Shown here piece after piece: positions 46,401-60,377 of a stretch of DNA of 64,000 nt. The translations under genes were made by a program, and so were the position numbers. Each line of letters opens with the position of its first letter. Within the stretch, counting starts at the first letter, position 1. Source of the DNA: Balanoglossus misakiensis (taxonomy: Eukaryota; Hemichordata); assembly GCA_040954595.2 (NCBI GenBank), contig CM082578.2, positions 5,456,001 through 5,520,000 on the forward strand. The letters are read 5' to 3'. The notes beneath the pieces are model-generated. The model was not told the origin of the DNA. It made no database searches and saw only the letters and a list, made by a program, of their open reading frames with translations.

Positions 46401-47172
46401 ATGGTCAAGGTTACTAGTGTGGCATTGACAGCCGTCTAAATACGAGGCTTTCGATTTCATGCAAACAGAGAAAACAGGATCACTGTTGTTAATGTTGTGT
46501 GACCAATCTTGTCTGTTCGATGTATTAAAAGCTGGATTTTCAAATGTGTTGCTATCCTTGTTCGGAAGATTTTATTGAAAAAAATTACATCGACAATGAT
46601 GAATGTAGCTTGTTCACATAATGCCTTTATCCAAGCGCAATTCGGTGCTAGGAGTTGAAACGTTTTAAAGTATATAGAGCTACGAACATTTGGATATACA
46701 TGTATGTGACGTCACTGGCCAACGCCGGGAAACCCTGCGTCAGTTCCAATTGTATGTTTTTGGACTCTTTCTAATGCAAGGGAAATCAAGAAAATTGGCA
46801 TTTTCCTTGATTTAAGGAATTATCCTCAGCAACCGTTGCTTAGCAATTTGAATACTTCGGTATATCCCTAGAGGCTGAACACCCCCATTATTGAAAGGAG
46901 GAAAGATTATGGCGCCGTTCATTATGCAGGTGGACGCTAAAGAGGCAACATACAGACACATGTCCGGGGAATGCAAGAATGTTTAATCTTTTCTGATCTC
47001 TATAAAACACGCACACATGTTGTTACCATCAATAGGCCCACCACCATTTTGTCATATTAGTCATATCACGTCATCGCGTAATTAATGTGTAATTAACTGG
47101 GAACATGCGCAATGACGTGATTTTAGAGGTACACATCCTCACTTTACTACAGAAATCGATCGCTGACAAAAT
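43490..47172. other. Intergenic region upstream of the C1GALT1-like gene
   Basis: Contains an (AGAC)n microsatellite at 44425-44446, a possible minus-strand exon at 45653-45716, a weak relative of the 37705/61400 repeat near 44190-44240, and a CRE TGACGTCA at 46707-46714 about 460 bases before the C1GALT1-like start. Nothing else was recognised. Confidence 0.5.
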
Positions 47173-49422
47173 ATGAATCTGCATCTTTTGAGGTCGGTCC
47201 CAGCAAAATCGGTAAAACTTTGCTTTTTATCGGTTTTGATTTTCGCGTTGTTGTGTTTTATCGCAGTGTACACGTCTGGTCAACTGAAAACTGGGCAAAG
47301 TATATATTATACCCGTCTGGCGACTGACAAAGTTAGTGGGCGTTTCAAAACTGTTGTATCCAACATGTTAACAAGTAGTGGACATCGAAGTAACAAAACA
47401 GGTAATTAGAATTCGTATTTTTGTTTTTACAACAAAAGCACACCAATATGTGTCTTTTTCGAACTCAATAGTTCTACTAAATCAATAGTAATATTTTTCC
47501 TAAATGACTTCCGACGTTCTCATATTTAAATTCCAATACATTTGTAAATACTTTATATCAGTCAATCGGATCGACGTGTATAGAAATATAAGACATCGAT
47601 GCACAAAACAACTTACTCTTATAATGATGTTCCTAATAAAACGTGTACTTCAAATCATCACACAATCCTTTGCAAGTAAGACTTCTAATTCTACGCGTCA
47701 AAATTCAAATTATTTGTATTATTATTGTAATGATGTAAATGTGCGGATATATCAATACAGACACAGTCGATGGGTCGGATGAATCATGCATATTTAACCT
47801 CTCGCTCTCCCGTGTTAACAGAAATGATTACTCGTTTAATGGCCCGTCCAAGTGACGTCGCCCACATACGCCTTTTGTGTGTCGTCCCAACATCACCAAA
47901 AACAGCGCGTACCAGACTACAGGCGGTGCAAGACACCTGGGGTAAACGTTGTGACGTCACCCTGTACGTCAGCAGTGTGGCGAATCCCGACATGTCCGTT
48001 CTCGGCCTGAATGTCACCGAAGGTTACAGGGAGCTGTGGGGCAAGACAAAAGCGGCGTTTCAATACATTTACAGTCACCATTTGGACGACGCTGACTGGT
48101 TCTTGAAAGCCGACGACGACACCTATGTCGTAGTCGAGAATTTGAAGTATATGTTGACGGGATTCACGCCGAGAGAACCGATTTACTTCGGACATCGATT
48201 CTATGTACCCGAGACCAACCAAAGTTACATGAACGGAGGTGGCGGCTACGTCATCAGCAAAGCGGGGCTGTCGCGTTTTGTGCAAAACGGGCTTCATAAC
48301 GAGGAACTTTGTAAGAAGGGGGAGAGAGGCAGCGAGGATATTCTGATGGGAAAATGCTTAGAATCGGTTGGAGTGACACATGGCGACTCCAGAGACAAGT
48401 CTAAAAGGCAGCGCTTTCTGCCACACAGACTGGAGAAATTTCTGACAGAACCAATACCGCGGTATATCGTCAGAAGCGAATATTACCCAACATCTTCGGT
48501 CGGTATTGTTCATTGGTTTTTGCAATTGATTTCGCGACAAAGGTCATTTGAATATTATTCCTGCAATGTCATACGGCTGAATATGTAACAAGTATGTTGT
48601 TTGTATTATTTGATCAAACACGCCAGTAAATATACCTTCTACTGTTTGGTTGCATGTATATAATGAATATTTCAATTTATTTACGTGATATGACATGGTT
48701 GACAGAGTCTATGGCCCGTAGGTAGGGGCTACGGGCCGGGGGAGAGGATATTGCCCGCTGAGACCAGTTTTTAGGTTCTGCGCATCTTTTATGCGCATAA
48801 CAAACTGGACGATATTTTACTGCGAACGGACAGTAAATACCAAAATCGCAACCAACAGCGCGGTTTCCTCGAAATTATCTGAGTTCGAAGTAGGTTTATA
48901 CAGCGAGACATTTTAGTTCACTGCAACGTACGACATGGAAGCAACCCCCCCCCCCCCCAAACAAAACAAAACAACAAAACAAAAATGGTTACTTTCTAGC
49001 TAAAAACATTTTAAGATTGTATGCTAAAATTACTTGCAGGCAACCGCCTACAATTTCCATCTACGTATATAACCGATACTTGATACATGGTTTAACATTT
49101 TCTCTGCTAAAACATTATTACGATTGCATGTGAAGAGGTGGCTTGTAAATTTGTGAATATTTCTCGTGACTTTCGTACAGTCAATGATGCGTGTAGATTA
49201 TTCCAATATTCACTGCTATGCTATACTACCTGTGTCTTTCAGGGCAAAGAGTGTTGTTCCGATTACCTGGTAAGCGCTCATCACCTCGATCCCCAAGACC
49301 TGCACGTTCTGGATTATCTAATCTACAACGTGAAAATGGCGCGAAGTAACGACACAGAGAATGAACACCACTACATGCCTAGTACAGACATCGGCACCGG
49401 AAGCGATGGCAAGCAATTTTAG
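47173..49422 (+). CDS. C1GALT1: C1GALT1-like core-1 beta-1,3-galactosyltransferase, complete, 3 exons
   Basis: Exons 47173-47401, 47822-48498 and 49243-49422; phases close to 362 codons, 361 aa against 363 in human C1GALT1. Type II Golgi topology: short basic cytoplasmic tail, signal anchor about residues 15-34 (LCFLSVLIFALLCFIAV), then stem. The GT31 catalytic domain shows RTRLQAVQDTWGKRC, ADWFLKADDDTYVVVENL with the metal-binding Asp174-176, PIYFGHRFYV, SYMNGGGGYVISKAG, GSEDILMGKCLE with Glu248-Asp249, GDSRD and the family signature CCSD (Cys306-307). Known role: adds galactose to GalNAc-Ser/Thr to make the core-1 (T antigen) O-glycan. The intron 2 donor is the weak TCG-GTCGGT, but only this choice restores the CCSD exon in frame. 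It is nearer C1GALT1 than the chaperone C1GALT1C1, which lacks the DDD metal site. One of several paralogues is possible. Confidence 0.93.
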
Positions 49423-52400
49423 GAGGGTCACATAATATTAAAGGGCATGATGTTCCATTAGCTCAAGTGGATGAGATCATGTTTTGTTTATGAAGTTTCA
49501 AAACCGGAAATGCAACATTTTCATTGTTTCTTGCATTTTCCCACGGTGGCGGCCATATTCGCTTGCGGCAAAGCTTTATTATTTATCTTGTTAAAACTCT
49601 CACATGCACTCATATTTAGGGTTTATAATGCTTGTGTATAGTTCACTGCCTTCATCTGCATGGATTAATGGTAGTGCAGTTTGAAACAAAAATTATGATA
49701 ATTATCCCAAAAGTTGCAGCTTATGTGCCTTTAATGCCTTCTTTCGAAACGTATCGGTATTTCTGCTTACAATTGAACTCCAGCGAAAGACTGCCCCCCT
49801 TCCACAACAAGAAATGGAACCAGGTGTGAACTTAATATACCCCCGTGGTTGAACTATTGTCTGTCATTATCTCGATGAGGGTATGGGCCACTACAGATTG
49901 TTTCAAGACATCTTGACACAGTTATAGAAACTAATTTCCCAACCGGGTAGATATGGTGTGTGTATTGAATAATAATGATACATAGGATTATTACAAGTTA
50001 TGACATCGTCAGTATATCTTTGGTAACATGCAAAAGTATTCCTTTTATACATAACAGACACGGCTCCATACTAATCCAGAATTAAGCCTAAGCAATGACG
50101 CACAGCTTGTTCTAATACGATGCCTACAATTCTGCTAAATGTCACCGCAGCACATTCAATAAATACGTCGTCATTTGGTAAGTGTACTATCTTAATCACT
50201 TCCACATCAGCGGATATGCAATTGACATCAATGATGTCACTGAAACACCCCCGTGTTGTGTTTGATGTCAATGTATTAGTAACCGTGACTTCAATTCCGG
50301 TGAAAGAAGGCTTGTTTCGCGCTTACTGGCAGTTTTGCTTTACGTATGTCATGTGAGATTACTGTGCACAACGTTGAAAAATCAATTATACGGATTGAAT
50401 TGCGTGATTTTGTTCGTTTGCAAAACATCCACATCTAATTGATCCAACTAGCTTCCTAAGCAATTCATCAGTAGATAAGATTTGATAGTGGAGATAAAAT
50501 TGGGGTCAAAAGTGGTTGTACATCAGCCTGAATCAGCCGCGAAATACTCGGTATTTATAGTGATTTTTACGGATTATAGGATTTCAGCAGGCTGGTCATC
50601 ATGCGCTGACAGAATGCGAAATCATTATCACCGTTCTGCAATCAGTACTCCATGAGCTGCAACTCGATAAAACAATAAATCTTTAAATAATCTTGGATAA
50701 CAACGATTGTAGATAGATAATCGAATATATATACATACATTTGTATTTTATTTTAAATGTAATAATTTAATTTCAGTTGTTGACCGCCCTCTACGGGGGT
50801 GGGATTACATGCAATTGTGCCTTAGAGGGGGATCGCATAATCAATCTGCCTCTTGCCCATTTCCCCTCCAACTCAGCAGACAGCGATTGGTTTTTCGCTG
50901 AAGTATTTTCACCCTCCTACACCCCGTCAACCTCCATATAACACCTTTACTGTTCGAACAGTAATAGGCACTGTACTGTGCTTACTTACCAATAACCTTC
51001 AAATTAGAATTATATAATGACATTTTGTAATTGGTGATATATTTTTTAAATGACTGTACCAAACTGGATGAAACATGCAATGTATATGTACATGTATATG
51101 TATCTTACAAAGATGGGGCATACATGTATATATCCGAACGACAGACAGACACTGTAGTGACCTCACAGCTACATTTGTGAAAAAAAAATCATTGCTCCTA
51201 CAAATTGCTCAATGACACCAGAATACACTCTCCCGTTCTTCGATATATGTTTGACAAGAAACATTCACAAGACCTATGAAGCGCCAGATGGATTAACAGA
51301 TAATGTCCGCGTGCACACAACCGTAACATCTTGAATATGTTGCTAATGCCGTTTGAACAGGTACTGGTTTGTTCCTCATGTGATGTGTTCTTTACTCTTT
51401 GGTATTATATTTATGACATTCTCTTCTGTTGATGGCTCAATATAAAACAATAGTAATAATGAATAATAATAACATTTGTGGCGTTGTCTCCTTTCGGCAA
51501 TTTCAAGATGCCACTTCCTGTTTCTCACGAATGTAAGATATATACAAGAATATGTTAAGATAGTGGAGACCCTCAGTCGTGTCATGGCAATTCATCGTTT
51601 TAACCGACAGAGTCTGCATTGTCGGTCCCTTGTCTCAATGAACGCTTTATCTAGGTCATTCGAAATTAATACGTCGGTTTCATGAATGATAAATCTAATT
51701 AACTTTGGAATTGAAGGACGGATTCATCTGAATTGTGTTGAATATACGCATAGTGATTTTATTCTTATTGTGATAAATCACCATCGCAATTGACAACCTA
51801 AACGGTCATACATTTGTATGTCAATGACACAATCAGCTATTATCATCGGAAAGATCAAACGGCCTTGCTCCTCTTTCCAATATGTAACTTGAATAATTTA
51901 CTCCGTGTGTGGACGACATTGACACAATCAGCCTGCGCATCGTTGATTGATGTTGACTCCCTTTGTAAAAGGCTGACACTTGTCACCATCAGCGCATGCG
52001 TGTCACAATAAATCCAGAAGACGTTTAAATAGAGGTTGCCTCTAATGACCATTTCGGAGGTAAACACGAAATCGTAGACCTTTACATTGCATTCATTGCT
52101 TAGAGGATCCCACATAGTCGTTATCGCGAACCACTATATCTGTGTAGGCGTTTTCTTCACAGTACATGTACATGTATAACTGATATTCATAGCAATTACT
52201 GGACTGAGTTGCTCTCGCCACTCTATCCTGACAGCTAAAGTGGCTGCTTCTATTACTTTGAGGGAAACAATATTGGATACGGTTTCAATGCATACAACGT
52301 GCTAATATTGAGAGATCTGGAAAGTTGATTTTCATTAATTTGTCAAATATAGAATTCCCTGGTGATGAATATGTATCCGATGCACTCTGTTGCTCAATGA

Positions 52401-55400
52401 AGAACTGTAACCCGATAACGACAGAATGTACCACCTGGCAAGATGTATCTATGCCTAATGTTTGTATAGTATACCCTCACATTAATATACAAAGAATCAG
52501 ACGATTTATTATCAAGCTATCTTGCTGGACAGGTTTCAAAATTTGTGGTTCATATATTGTTATGACACATGTGTCATTTGTGTCAGTAAATCTAAATGAA
52601 CCCTTGGGTTCCTTTAAGGGCAATTAATCTTAATTGAACTATCTTGGAGAGCCAAATGCATGTATTATAGCGATTCATCAGGGCTGGACTAGACATGAAA
52701 GTACTCAATTTTTCCGATGAGGTAAAGTAGCCAGTTCTGGGATGTGATTTACGGTTTCATTCCCTGGAGAATTTTTCCAACTTTCCCCCATATTTAAGTA
52801 AACACTGATCCTGTGCTTGGAAGTCTGTTTTTACGAATCGCATTCATAAATTACCGAAGTTACCCAGCGACTGTATAGATATTAATAATTCACCACCATC
52901 TAAAATTGCCTATGTCACACAAACGTCGATGTAAACGCCCCCGAATTTCGAAGGCCGCCTGAGTGACATGCAAGCTCAGCCTCTGACATTTACTTTGATG
53001 CTATTTGTCTAATTAAGGTTAACAGTCTGAACTTGTCTATTTTTCGGTTAGTAAATGCCAACCTTTGGCCCCAATCACCGTCATCTTCATAACATTTTCC
53101 GTGACAAAACACCTGGGGTTTTTCTGAGGATACCGTGAGTGAACATCAGTCATTTTCACCGTGTGATTATTCAGTTTTTCTATGAACCTCGACGTGTACC
53201 ATTTGGTAAATTGCACTGTTACATTGGTGTGTACTCCCGTAGTTTGCGCGGGAAATAAACGTGAAAAGTGCAATGTCCCAAACACCCACTGATGGTTGTG
53301 TAAATTCCATCAGGCAAAACGCGATCTTCTCCGTCAAATAGGTCCTTCATTATGGTTAAAAATAGTATAGATAATAGCCTCTTAATTGCCACATGCCAGA
53401 TGAGAAACTTGCAATGAAATGCTATCTTGGAGCTATTATTTATTGCTCCCAAGTGTATCCTAAGTCATCATGGTGCACTTTAAATCTAGTTCTCTTTGTT
53501 TGCAAGGTTTACATTATGATACATGACAAACACGATCAGATCGCTTGTACAATTAAGACGTTTAGGGAATGTATTTACTCAGCCGGTGTAATAAATAGTC
53601 ATTCATTTCGCAGTTGTTGACATGAGTTTATAAAACTAATATTCTACAGGAGGATTGGATAAAAAAACATTTAAACCGTACTTCTGTAATGAGACACATG
53701 TGATATTCATCCTCAATTTGTCCACTGTCACATACTATAGACATGTTCTTTGTGATTTCGGGGTTCTATCCTTTCACATATACACTATTCTATGTACAGT
53801 ATATGACTTGATCATCGAAACCCCTTTTTTAAAATTGTACACAAATATTTATTTTATGCATGGGCTATATTTAAATTGACAATAAGTAAATAACTGAACA
53901 CATTTTACATCCTACATAAAATTTGCATTCATACATCCTGACATTGCTCTTTCAAAGGTTTAAGAATACATGGCAAACAATACAGTACAACAACAAAGCG
54001 TAATCAACAACTTATAGGCAGCCAAAAAACCGTTGAAGTCCAAAGATGCAAATGATGTTCGCACACAACACATTGCACTGGGCAAAACGTGTGCTTCTCT
54101 TTCGCATTAAACCTCGACAACCCTGCAGAGCCCTTCGTGTTAGAGCAAACTGTTGAGCCGAATAGAAATACATTTATCTGCATTCTGGCTGGATTTCATC
54201 TGGTTAAACAAACACGTGGCAGGCACTCGCATGATTGAAAAAAGTCTCATAAATGAGAAATATTCGTTTCAAGACATAAAATTCCGCGAGACATCACCTC
54301 GTGGATCTATTACAAGGAACCTCTATTACTAGTACATGCATGTACTCTTTTGTGTTGAAAAAATTGTATCCAACGCTGCACCTTTGAGCCAATTCTTAAT
54401 GTTTCCATGGTTAGCATTGCCTTAGCGTATAATATGTCACAACACCCACACCTAGATCGCTTCGTCGTCTTATAGACTGATCGACATCTTTATAGGTATC
54501 TGAAGAATGTTTTTGATGATAATAGTAAAGATAAAATATGCAACATGGAATAACAAGATAATTGCCATAGAGATTATCTCAAGAACAGTACACGACACAC
54601 GGGACACATATACTTTCCATTTGTCACCGAAATCGCATCAGGGGAGTAAACAAAACATTGGCGCTTTTTTACGATGAGCGTAATTGTATGAGGGAAGGTG
54701 GGTCTGCAGATTTTTGAGGGGGTATCGTGGGCACAGAGACATGTCTCTTTTATGTCACCTGGTTAAAACGCGACACTCTCCCAAGTCCTTGTCTGTAAAC
54801 CGAGAACTCCAGCCACCACGTTTCACCTCATCGATATTTGCGATGCCCGGAAGGTAATGTTTGCATATTAATAAAAATTACAATTTGGAAATGGCCATGA
54901 TGTTTATTTGATGATCCAGCATGAGCCTGTAGATATACCCAAGAAATCCATTGCATATTTGCTTAATTATTCATCAGTTGATAATAGGAATACATGTACA
55001 TGTACTTGGAAAAAAATGAACAGGACCACGCGCCTGTAACAGCTAGTACATGTATATGCGTAATGACAAGGCAAGTAGGTAACACCACATGAGTGTCTCA
55101 CCATAGACGTAAAGTCATAAAAACATTTATTTCGCCAAAAAACAAGAACAACAACAATGCAATCAAATCTCAAAGTGTACATCGTGTGTATTCTTCTCTG
55201 GTATTAAGGACCATGGAAATAGTCTACAACGACTAATCTAGTCCATGACGTTTATGTGTATCAACAAAAAATGCAAGGAAAACAGACCATACGGCTGGAC
55301 TCGCGGGAAAAGGGAGACAGACGCCTTCTCTTATGGGAATTTGGGTAGTTAATACATGTATGTGTTCTGCTATATTTCTCACGGAACTTACTTTTCATGC

Positions 55401-56006
55401 AAGGGTTCCACAGCGCAACACACGAACATCTCCCCTTGTAACAGTTTGTTCGTGTGCGCAGAGATTGTCTAGGCCACCGATGTTTCCAGGTAAATCGGTT
55501 ATTACCCGATTAGGTATATAGGTATTAAGCATGAAGAGTGTTACCAACGCATACTAGTTGCGTCCGTGTGTGACACACTCCACTTGACAATATACGATAG
55601 CAGATGAAATTGTCATACGAATAATAAAATATTCTCAGTGAAAATTAAAACTCAACGAACCAATACCTCTAGGAGCTATAACAAGAAACATTTTACCGGT
55701 CTCAGATTTCCTCTGTGTGTTTACATTTAGTTGCCTTCAAAAGATACCATCTTTACATCACCCCAACTGTATCGTAAACGTCAACATGATGCACTTTTGA
55801 GCCGAATCTGTCTGTTTCCACGGTTTACATCGTTATGCCGCACGCCAAATCACCACCCGATTGCTCGTAAATTAAAATTTTTATGACCAATCGACATTTT
55901 ACAGACTTTCCGGTCGATGATAAGAATAAAAGATGTGATACCTAAAGTAAAATAAAACAGTCAACTGCAGTAAGAGATAATTGTAGAGACAGTCCCTTCA
56001 CTCAAA
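49423..56006. other. Gene-poor region downstream of the C1GALT1-like gene
   Basis: Candidate poly(A) signals for the preceding gene are ATTAAA at 49437-49442 and AATAAA at 50674-50679. The rest is AT-rich with scattered TACATGTA words. No exon pair, RNA gene or transposon was recognised between about 50.7 and 56.0 kb. Confidence 0.5.
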
Positions 56007-56998
56007 CAGTCAGGACGTAAGTGGGGTAATTAAACAGCAGGGGATCATGCAATGCAAACACTTGAACTGGCCAGTAACGTTTGAATTGCTCATTTGCATA
56101 CAGATTTTCAACTTTTTTCACAACGAAAGTTAAGCAACTTGCAACCCATTTCTGACAATTATTTCACCCCAGGCACATTACTGGTACTATGAGTGTACTA
56201 CATGTGATTTTTCATGAAGTTTTATCGAGAAGAATTTCTTTACTTCCACTGACAAAATTGTGATCACGAAATTCAAAGTGACCTTGAAGTTAAAAAATCA
56301 AAAAAAAAATATCAGCCATACCCACACAAAAATTAACCCCCTCAGGTTTTAGAAACATTATTAAACTACTCTATTCATAATTTTGACATGAATATATCCA
56401 TGCCGAGAGTCAAGGACCACAATTTACAGTGCCATAGGTCAGTCCTGAGAAGTCAGTCAGCGTGAATAGTGTATAGACTCCGTATGTAATATGCTAATGA
56501 GAGATAACGACGCGTTGAAAAGGAAGCCATTACGTCATGGGTTAACATGCGTTGACCTACTTCAATGCATACACATATGGCAAACACGGCTGTACTCGTC
56601 GATGGCGAAGGCAATTTTTACACCGTCATTACTCCACAACGGAGCGGCTCACACTATTATAATTTCACGGTAACTTAGTTCAATATCTTCCTAACCTACC
56701 CAATTTTTTTCAAGACAAGAAATCTTTGCCGAGAGTCAAGGACCACAATTTAAACCAACATACCGAAACTGTCTTTCTCGGGAACGCGTCGTTAAAACTT
56801 CACGAAAAATCATCCTATCATTGACTATGGTGTTTCATACACGTCTTAGAAAAATGGGTGCACTACGATCACTTGTAGTACCGAAAATCTCCGTTTGAAA
56901 ATTTTTCGAACTGGCCCTAACTGCCACTCAGCGACGTTCACATTCAAATAGATCTCTTTGATCTCACCGCCGTAATTACCCCACTTACGTCCTGACTG
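56007..56998. mobile_element. Candidate 1-kb element with 26-bp perfect inverted ends
   Basis: The 26 bases at 56007-56032 (starting CAGTCAGGACGTAAGTGGGG) recur as an exact reverse complement at 56973-56998. Outside the arms there is further weaker matching (ACAGTCCCTT on the left and its near complement on the right). Inside, a 26-bp direct repeat starting TGCCGAGAGTCAAGGACC occurs at 56401-56426 and 56727-56752. No transposase ORF is present, so it would be non-autonomous. Confidence 0.5.
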
Positions 56999-57419
56999 CA
57001 AAGGGGCTGTGTCATAAGCTTGATCCAGAGTTACACGTGTCACCGTGGCTGACATGGTATGACTGCTATCTTTACCAGTAAATTATGGTGAGAGCATACA
57101 TGTATGTAGAACAGGATCATTCTTATAATAGGACTTCCGTTTTTCTTTGCGATTGGGTAACTTTCAAAAGGGAACAAACACAACTTTGATTTTTCATTTA
57201 TTTTGATAATTCTCCTTAGTGAGCATTTCTTCGCAAATTGAATCCATCGGTATATTTTTATTTTGATCATTTATGTTAACTGTACTATGATATGTTAAAT
57301 ATCGACTACTCCTCATGTTAAAACAAGTTCTGCAACTATAGCACAGCTATGAATCCAGAATAATTGCACTGGCTTCAATGCAACTTGTATTATCAGATCG
57401 AATTGTATTTAATATATAG

Positions 57420-58010
57420 AGATACTTTCAAATTTCCGTCCGCTCAACTTGCTCTAAGGAAAATCGGTAAAATTCGCAAACTTCTTGACAATACGTCTAC
57501 TGAAAAATTAGTTCATGTATATTCATTACATCAAGGCTTGACTATTGTAACTTCACTTTTTGGCTTACCAAATTATCATTTCAGGAAATTACAACTTATT
57601 CAAAACCATGCAGGACGGTTGGTCTCATTGACTAGGAAATCAGATCACATTCAGCCTGTACTGTATACTTTGCACTGGCTTCCTGTTCATAAGTGAATTC
57701 AATTTCAACTTTTATGCTTTAACCTTCAAGATTTACATGGATCTGTTCCTGTTTACTTACTAGTAAACGATCTTTTGAATATTCGTGTTCCAAGTCGCAC
57801 CCTTCGGTCGACTGCTGAGGGTGCTTTCACTCTACACCAGTCAATACTTAAAACCACATTCTATGGCAATAGATACTTTGCAAGTTCGGTTCCACGGTTG
57901 TGGAATAAGGGTCCACCTGATGAGCTCCGCTGTTGTAAGGACTATATGGTGTAACCGTGTTTTTAAATCCCTTGTCAAAACTTACCTTTTGAAGTGTCAC
58001 GTCGCTCCCG
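57420..58010 (+). mobile_element. Decayed non-LTR retrotransposon, reverse transcriptase C-terminal end
   Basis: The translation matches the well-known 3' part of LINE ORF2 proteins: GKIRKLLDNTSTEKLVH, LFGLPNYHFRKLQLIQNHAGRL, SDHIQPVLYTLHWLPV, then LQDLHGSVPVYL, YFASSVPRLWNKGPP and FKSLVKTYLL. A TGA interrupts the frame at 57694-57696 and a frameshift occurs near 57950, so it is a dead 5'-truncated copy. The CR1/L2-like group is most likely; the clade is not resolved. Confidence 0.8.
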
Positions 58011-60170
58011 TAAAACACGACTCACGTCTACCTATTATGGGATGATTGCATGGTAATAAACTGTGTGGAATTCTCAGCATCGTACATGTACTACACACCC
58101 GCTGTGTTTTACGTTTTGTTATAGTCAAACAATTACCACGACGAATATTATCGTTTTGTACGCCTTTTTTTTAGTACGCAAACAGTTCCAATCGTGTTTC
58201 TGCCTAAATTACCTACTATAAAATCAGTTAGCACTTTTCTATACCGGTTCCAATCTTAAGTATAGCATTTCCCTCATGGCCTAAAGACATGCATTATAAC
58301 AACATAATACATGTATCACATAGGGCTGTGCCCAAAAGCTGGCAAAGAATATGACACTGGTGTTCACTCATACTAGTAGATAATGATATATTTTATATAA
58401 AAATAAGTGACCCATCAGGCGTGTTATATATACGAGGAGATTACATAGTTCCGTAGAGGGTAGGCCTATCCTACACCCATTCTACCATTTGCCGGACGGT
58501 ACCCAATCTCTAACGCATAACGTAAATGTGATAGGTTTGAAAATTGTCTCGATAGTTACAAAATACCGGATTTTATGTCTGAGCACACCGTACGGCAAAG
58601 ATATTGCCTTAGACGAGCATTATTTGTGAAACATCTTGTTATTGTTACTGCATATAGCAGTGCATGTTGCAATGCAATGAACATCAAAGGGAAAATATCG
58701 AGACTCATTTCATTTACATATAGAATGCTTGCTTTTGACTTTACAATCTTTTGGCATCTTTACACTCGATACTTGCTCGTTGATCCTAGAATGTTTATCA
58801 GGAACTGGGACCGCCAACATATTTCGACGTAGAACAGCATAAATGTATCAGGCGTTTACATTGTGTATAGTGCATATAGGAACATACTTGTAAACGCACC
58901 CCACTACAGGTCCACACAACTGTCTCGTGCAGAAACAATTGGCGAGATTCAAACCCAATAATATCGCTCTTCAAAAGATACGATGATTTTTCACTAACCA
59001 ATTGTTTTCTTAACAATCGATCACGTTTTTTCATTTATTTATGATATATCACAAATAAAAAAGTGAATTTCCGAGTGTGATGAAATGAGGGAATATTGAT
59101 TTTTTGGGCTCCAATAGCCCTTGGTATTATACATGTAGGACTCCGCATCCTTATGTGCGTGGTTGTTTGAACTCGGATATGTGGATTTATTCAATATGCT
59201 AGAAAAAAAAAACTAAAACAAATTTGAATCATTCAGTTTGAGTCCAATATCCCATGCATGGACTCCACATCCCGTATTTCCATAGCTATTGCAAGGACTC
59301 ATACATGGAGAACTACATGCATGATTGTACAAAACAACTCCATATGCTACGGCATATGGTGCCGTCTTGCGTTGTGTATAACAATTGATGGGTGCGATGA
59401 GTAAATACAGCATCACCGATAAAACAGGTCACACATATACGCAGGGTCGAGCATATTTCTCAGAATCAGATGACGTGCGAGCAAATTCAATTTTTTGGGT
59501 GGTGAATAAACTGAATAGTACAAGATGGAAAATGCGAGCGTCTCTGTTTCGTCAGTGATGCTACAGCAAACTAATAAACTTTAACTGCGTGCATTACATT
59601 AAATCCAAAAGATGGAGTTAATGTGATGGTGAGTGGCCGTTTGGCTGTACAGTACATTAAACTCTAACGAGCATGAGGTGCGGTTATTGTAAGCTGTGAA
59701 AATGTCTTAATTGATATCACTCTTTTATAACGGTCTGTAATAGAGAACCACCGGGGGAGGGGTTCTATAACTTAAACCACGATCCCCCACAGACTTTGTC
59801 ACCATTGGAGCTTTGCGTATCATTAAGACGTCGATTTACACAACGCGTACGATTACGTAAAACGATTTCATGCACATTTAGGGTTGTTCCGATAAGAAAG
59901 CCAATTTTCCATTTGAGGGTGCTGGAACCATACACACTCAAATTCAACATTGGACACAAAAATTGTAAATTCTTTTATAAAAAAAACTTTACCGATGGGC
60001 TTTATATAATTTTGTCATCTCCAAAATGTTATCAAGAAAACATACACCTCCATAAAACGGTCATTTTCTAGCAGCTGTTAACGTTCACTCATGCGTAGCA
60101 ATTAAAGACATAAGGACAACATAGTGTGAACTGCCGGTGGACGTGAGCCGGCAAGTGTGTCTTCAATCAT

Positions 60171-60377
60171 GTGTAGTACTTTATTTTCGCGAGCAATTAA
60201 TTTTCGCCAAATACGCGAGAGCCAAAATAGCGTGAAAATAAAAAGTCGCGTAAATGTTTTTGAAGGTAACGATACAGTGAATGAAAAAAGAGAACGCGAA
60301 ATTTAATACTCGCGAAACAGTGGCCTCTCTCGACATCGCGAAAATTTTGACTCGCGAAAATAAAGTGTTTTACAGTA
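60171..60377. mobile_element. MITE with TTTATTTTCGCGA terminal inverted repeats
   Basis: The left end TAGTACTTTATTTTCGCGAG and the right end CTCGCGAAAATAAAGTGTTTTAC are inverted copies with a few mismatches. Internal CGCGAAA words repeat in both orientations. Such CGCGAAAATAAAGT-ended elements are, from memory, common in marine invertebrate genomes. Confidence 0.7.

Noticed and set aside
46784-46814. Imperfect hairpin AAATCAAGAAAA/TTTTCCTTGATTT
   Set aside because: Short, AT-rich and mismatched; expected by chance at this composition.
48499-48588. C-terminal tail of the galactosyltransferase reading past 48498
   Set aside because: Intron read-through; the family-typical CCSD end is in the exon at 49243.
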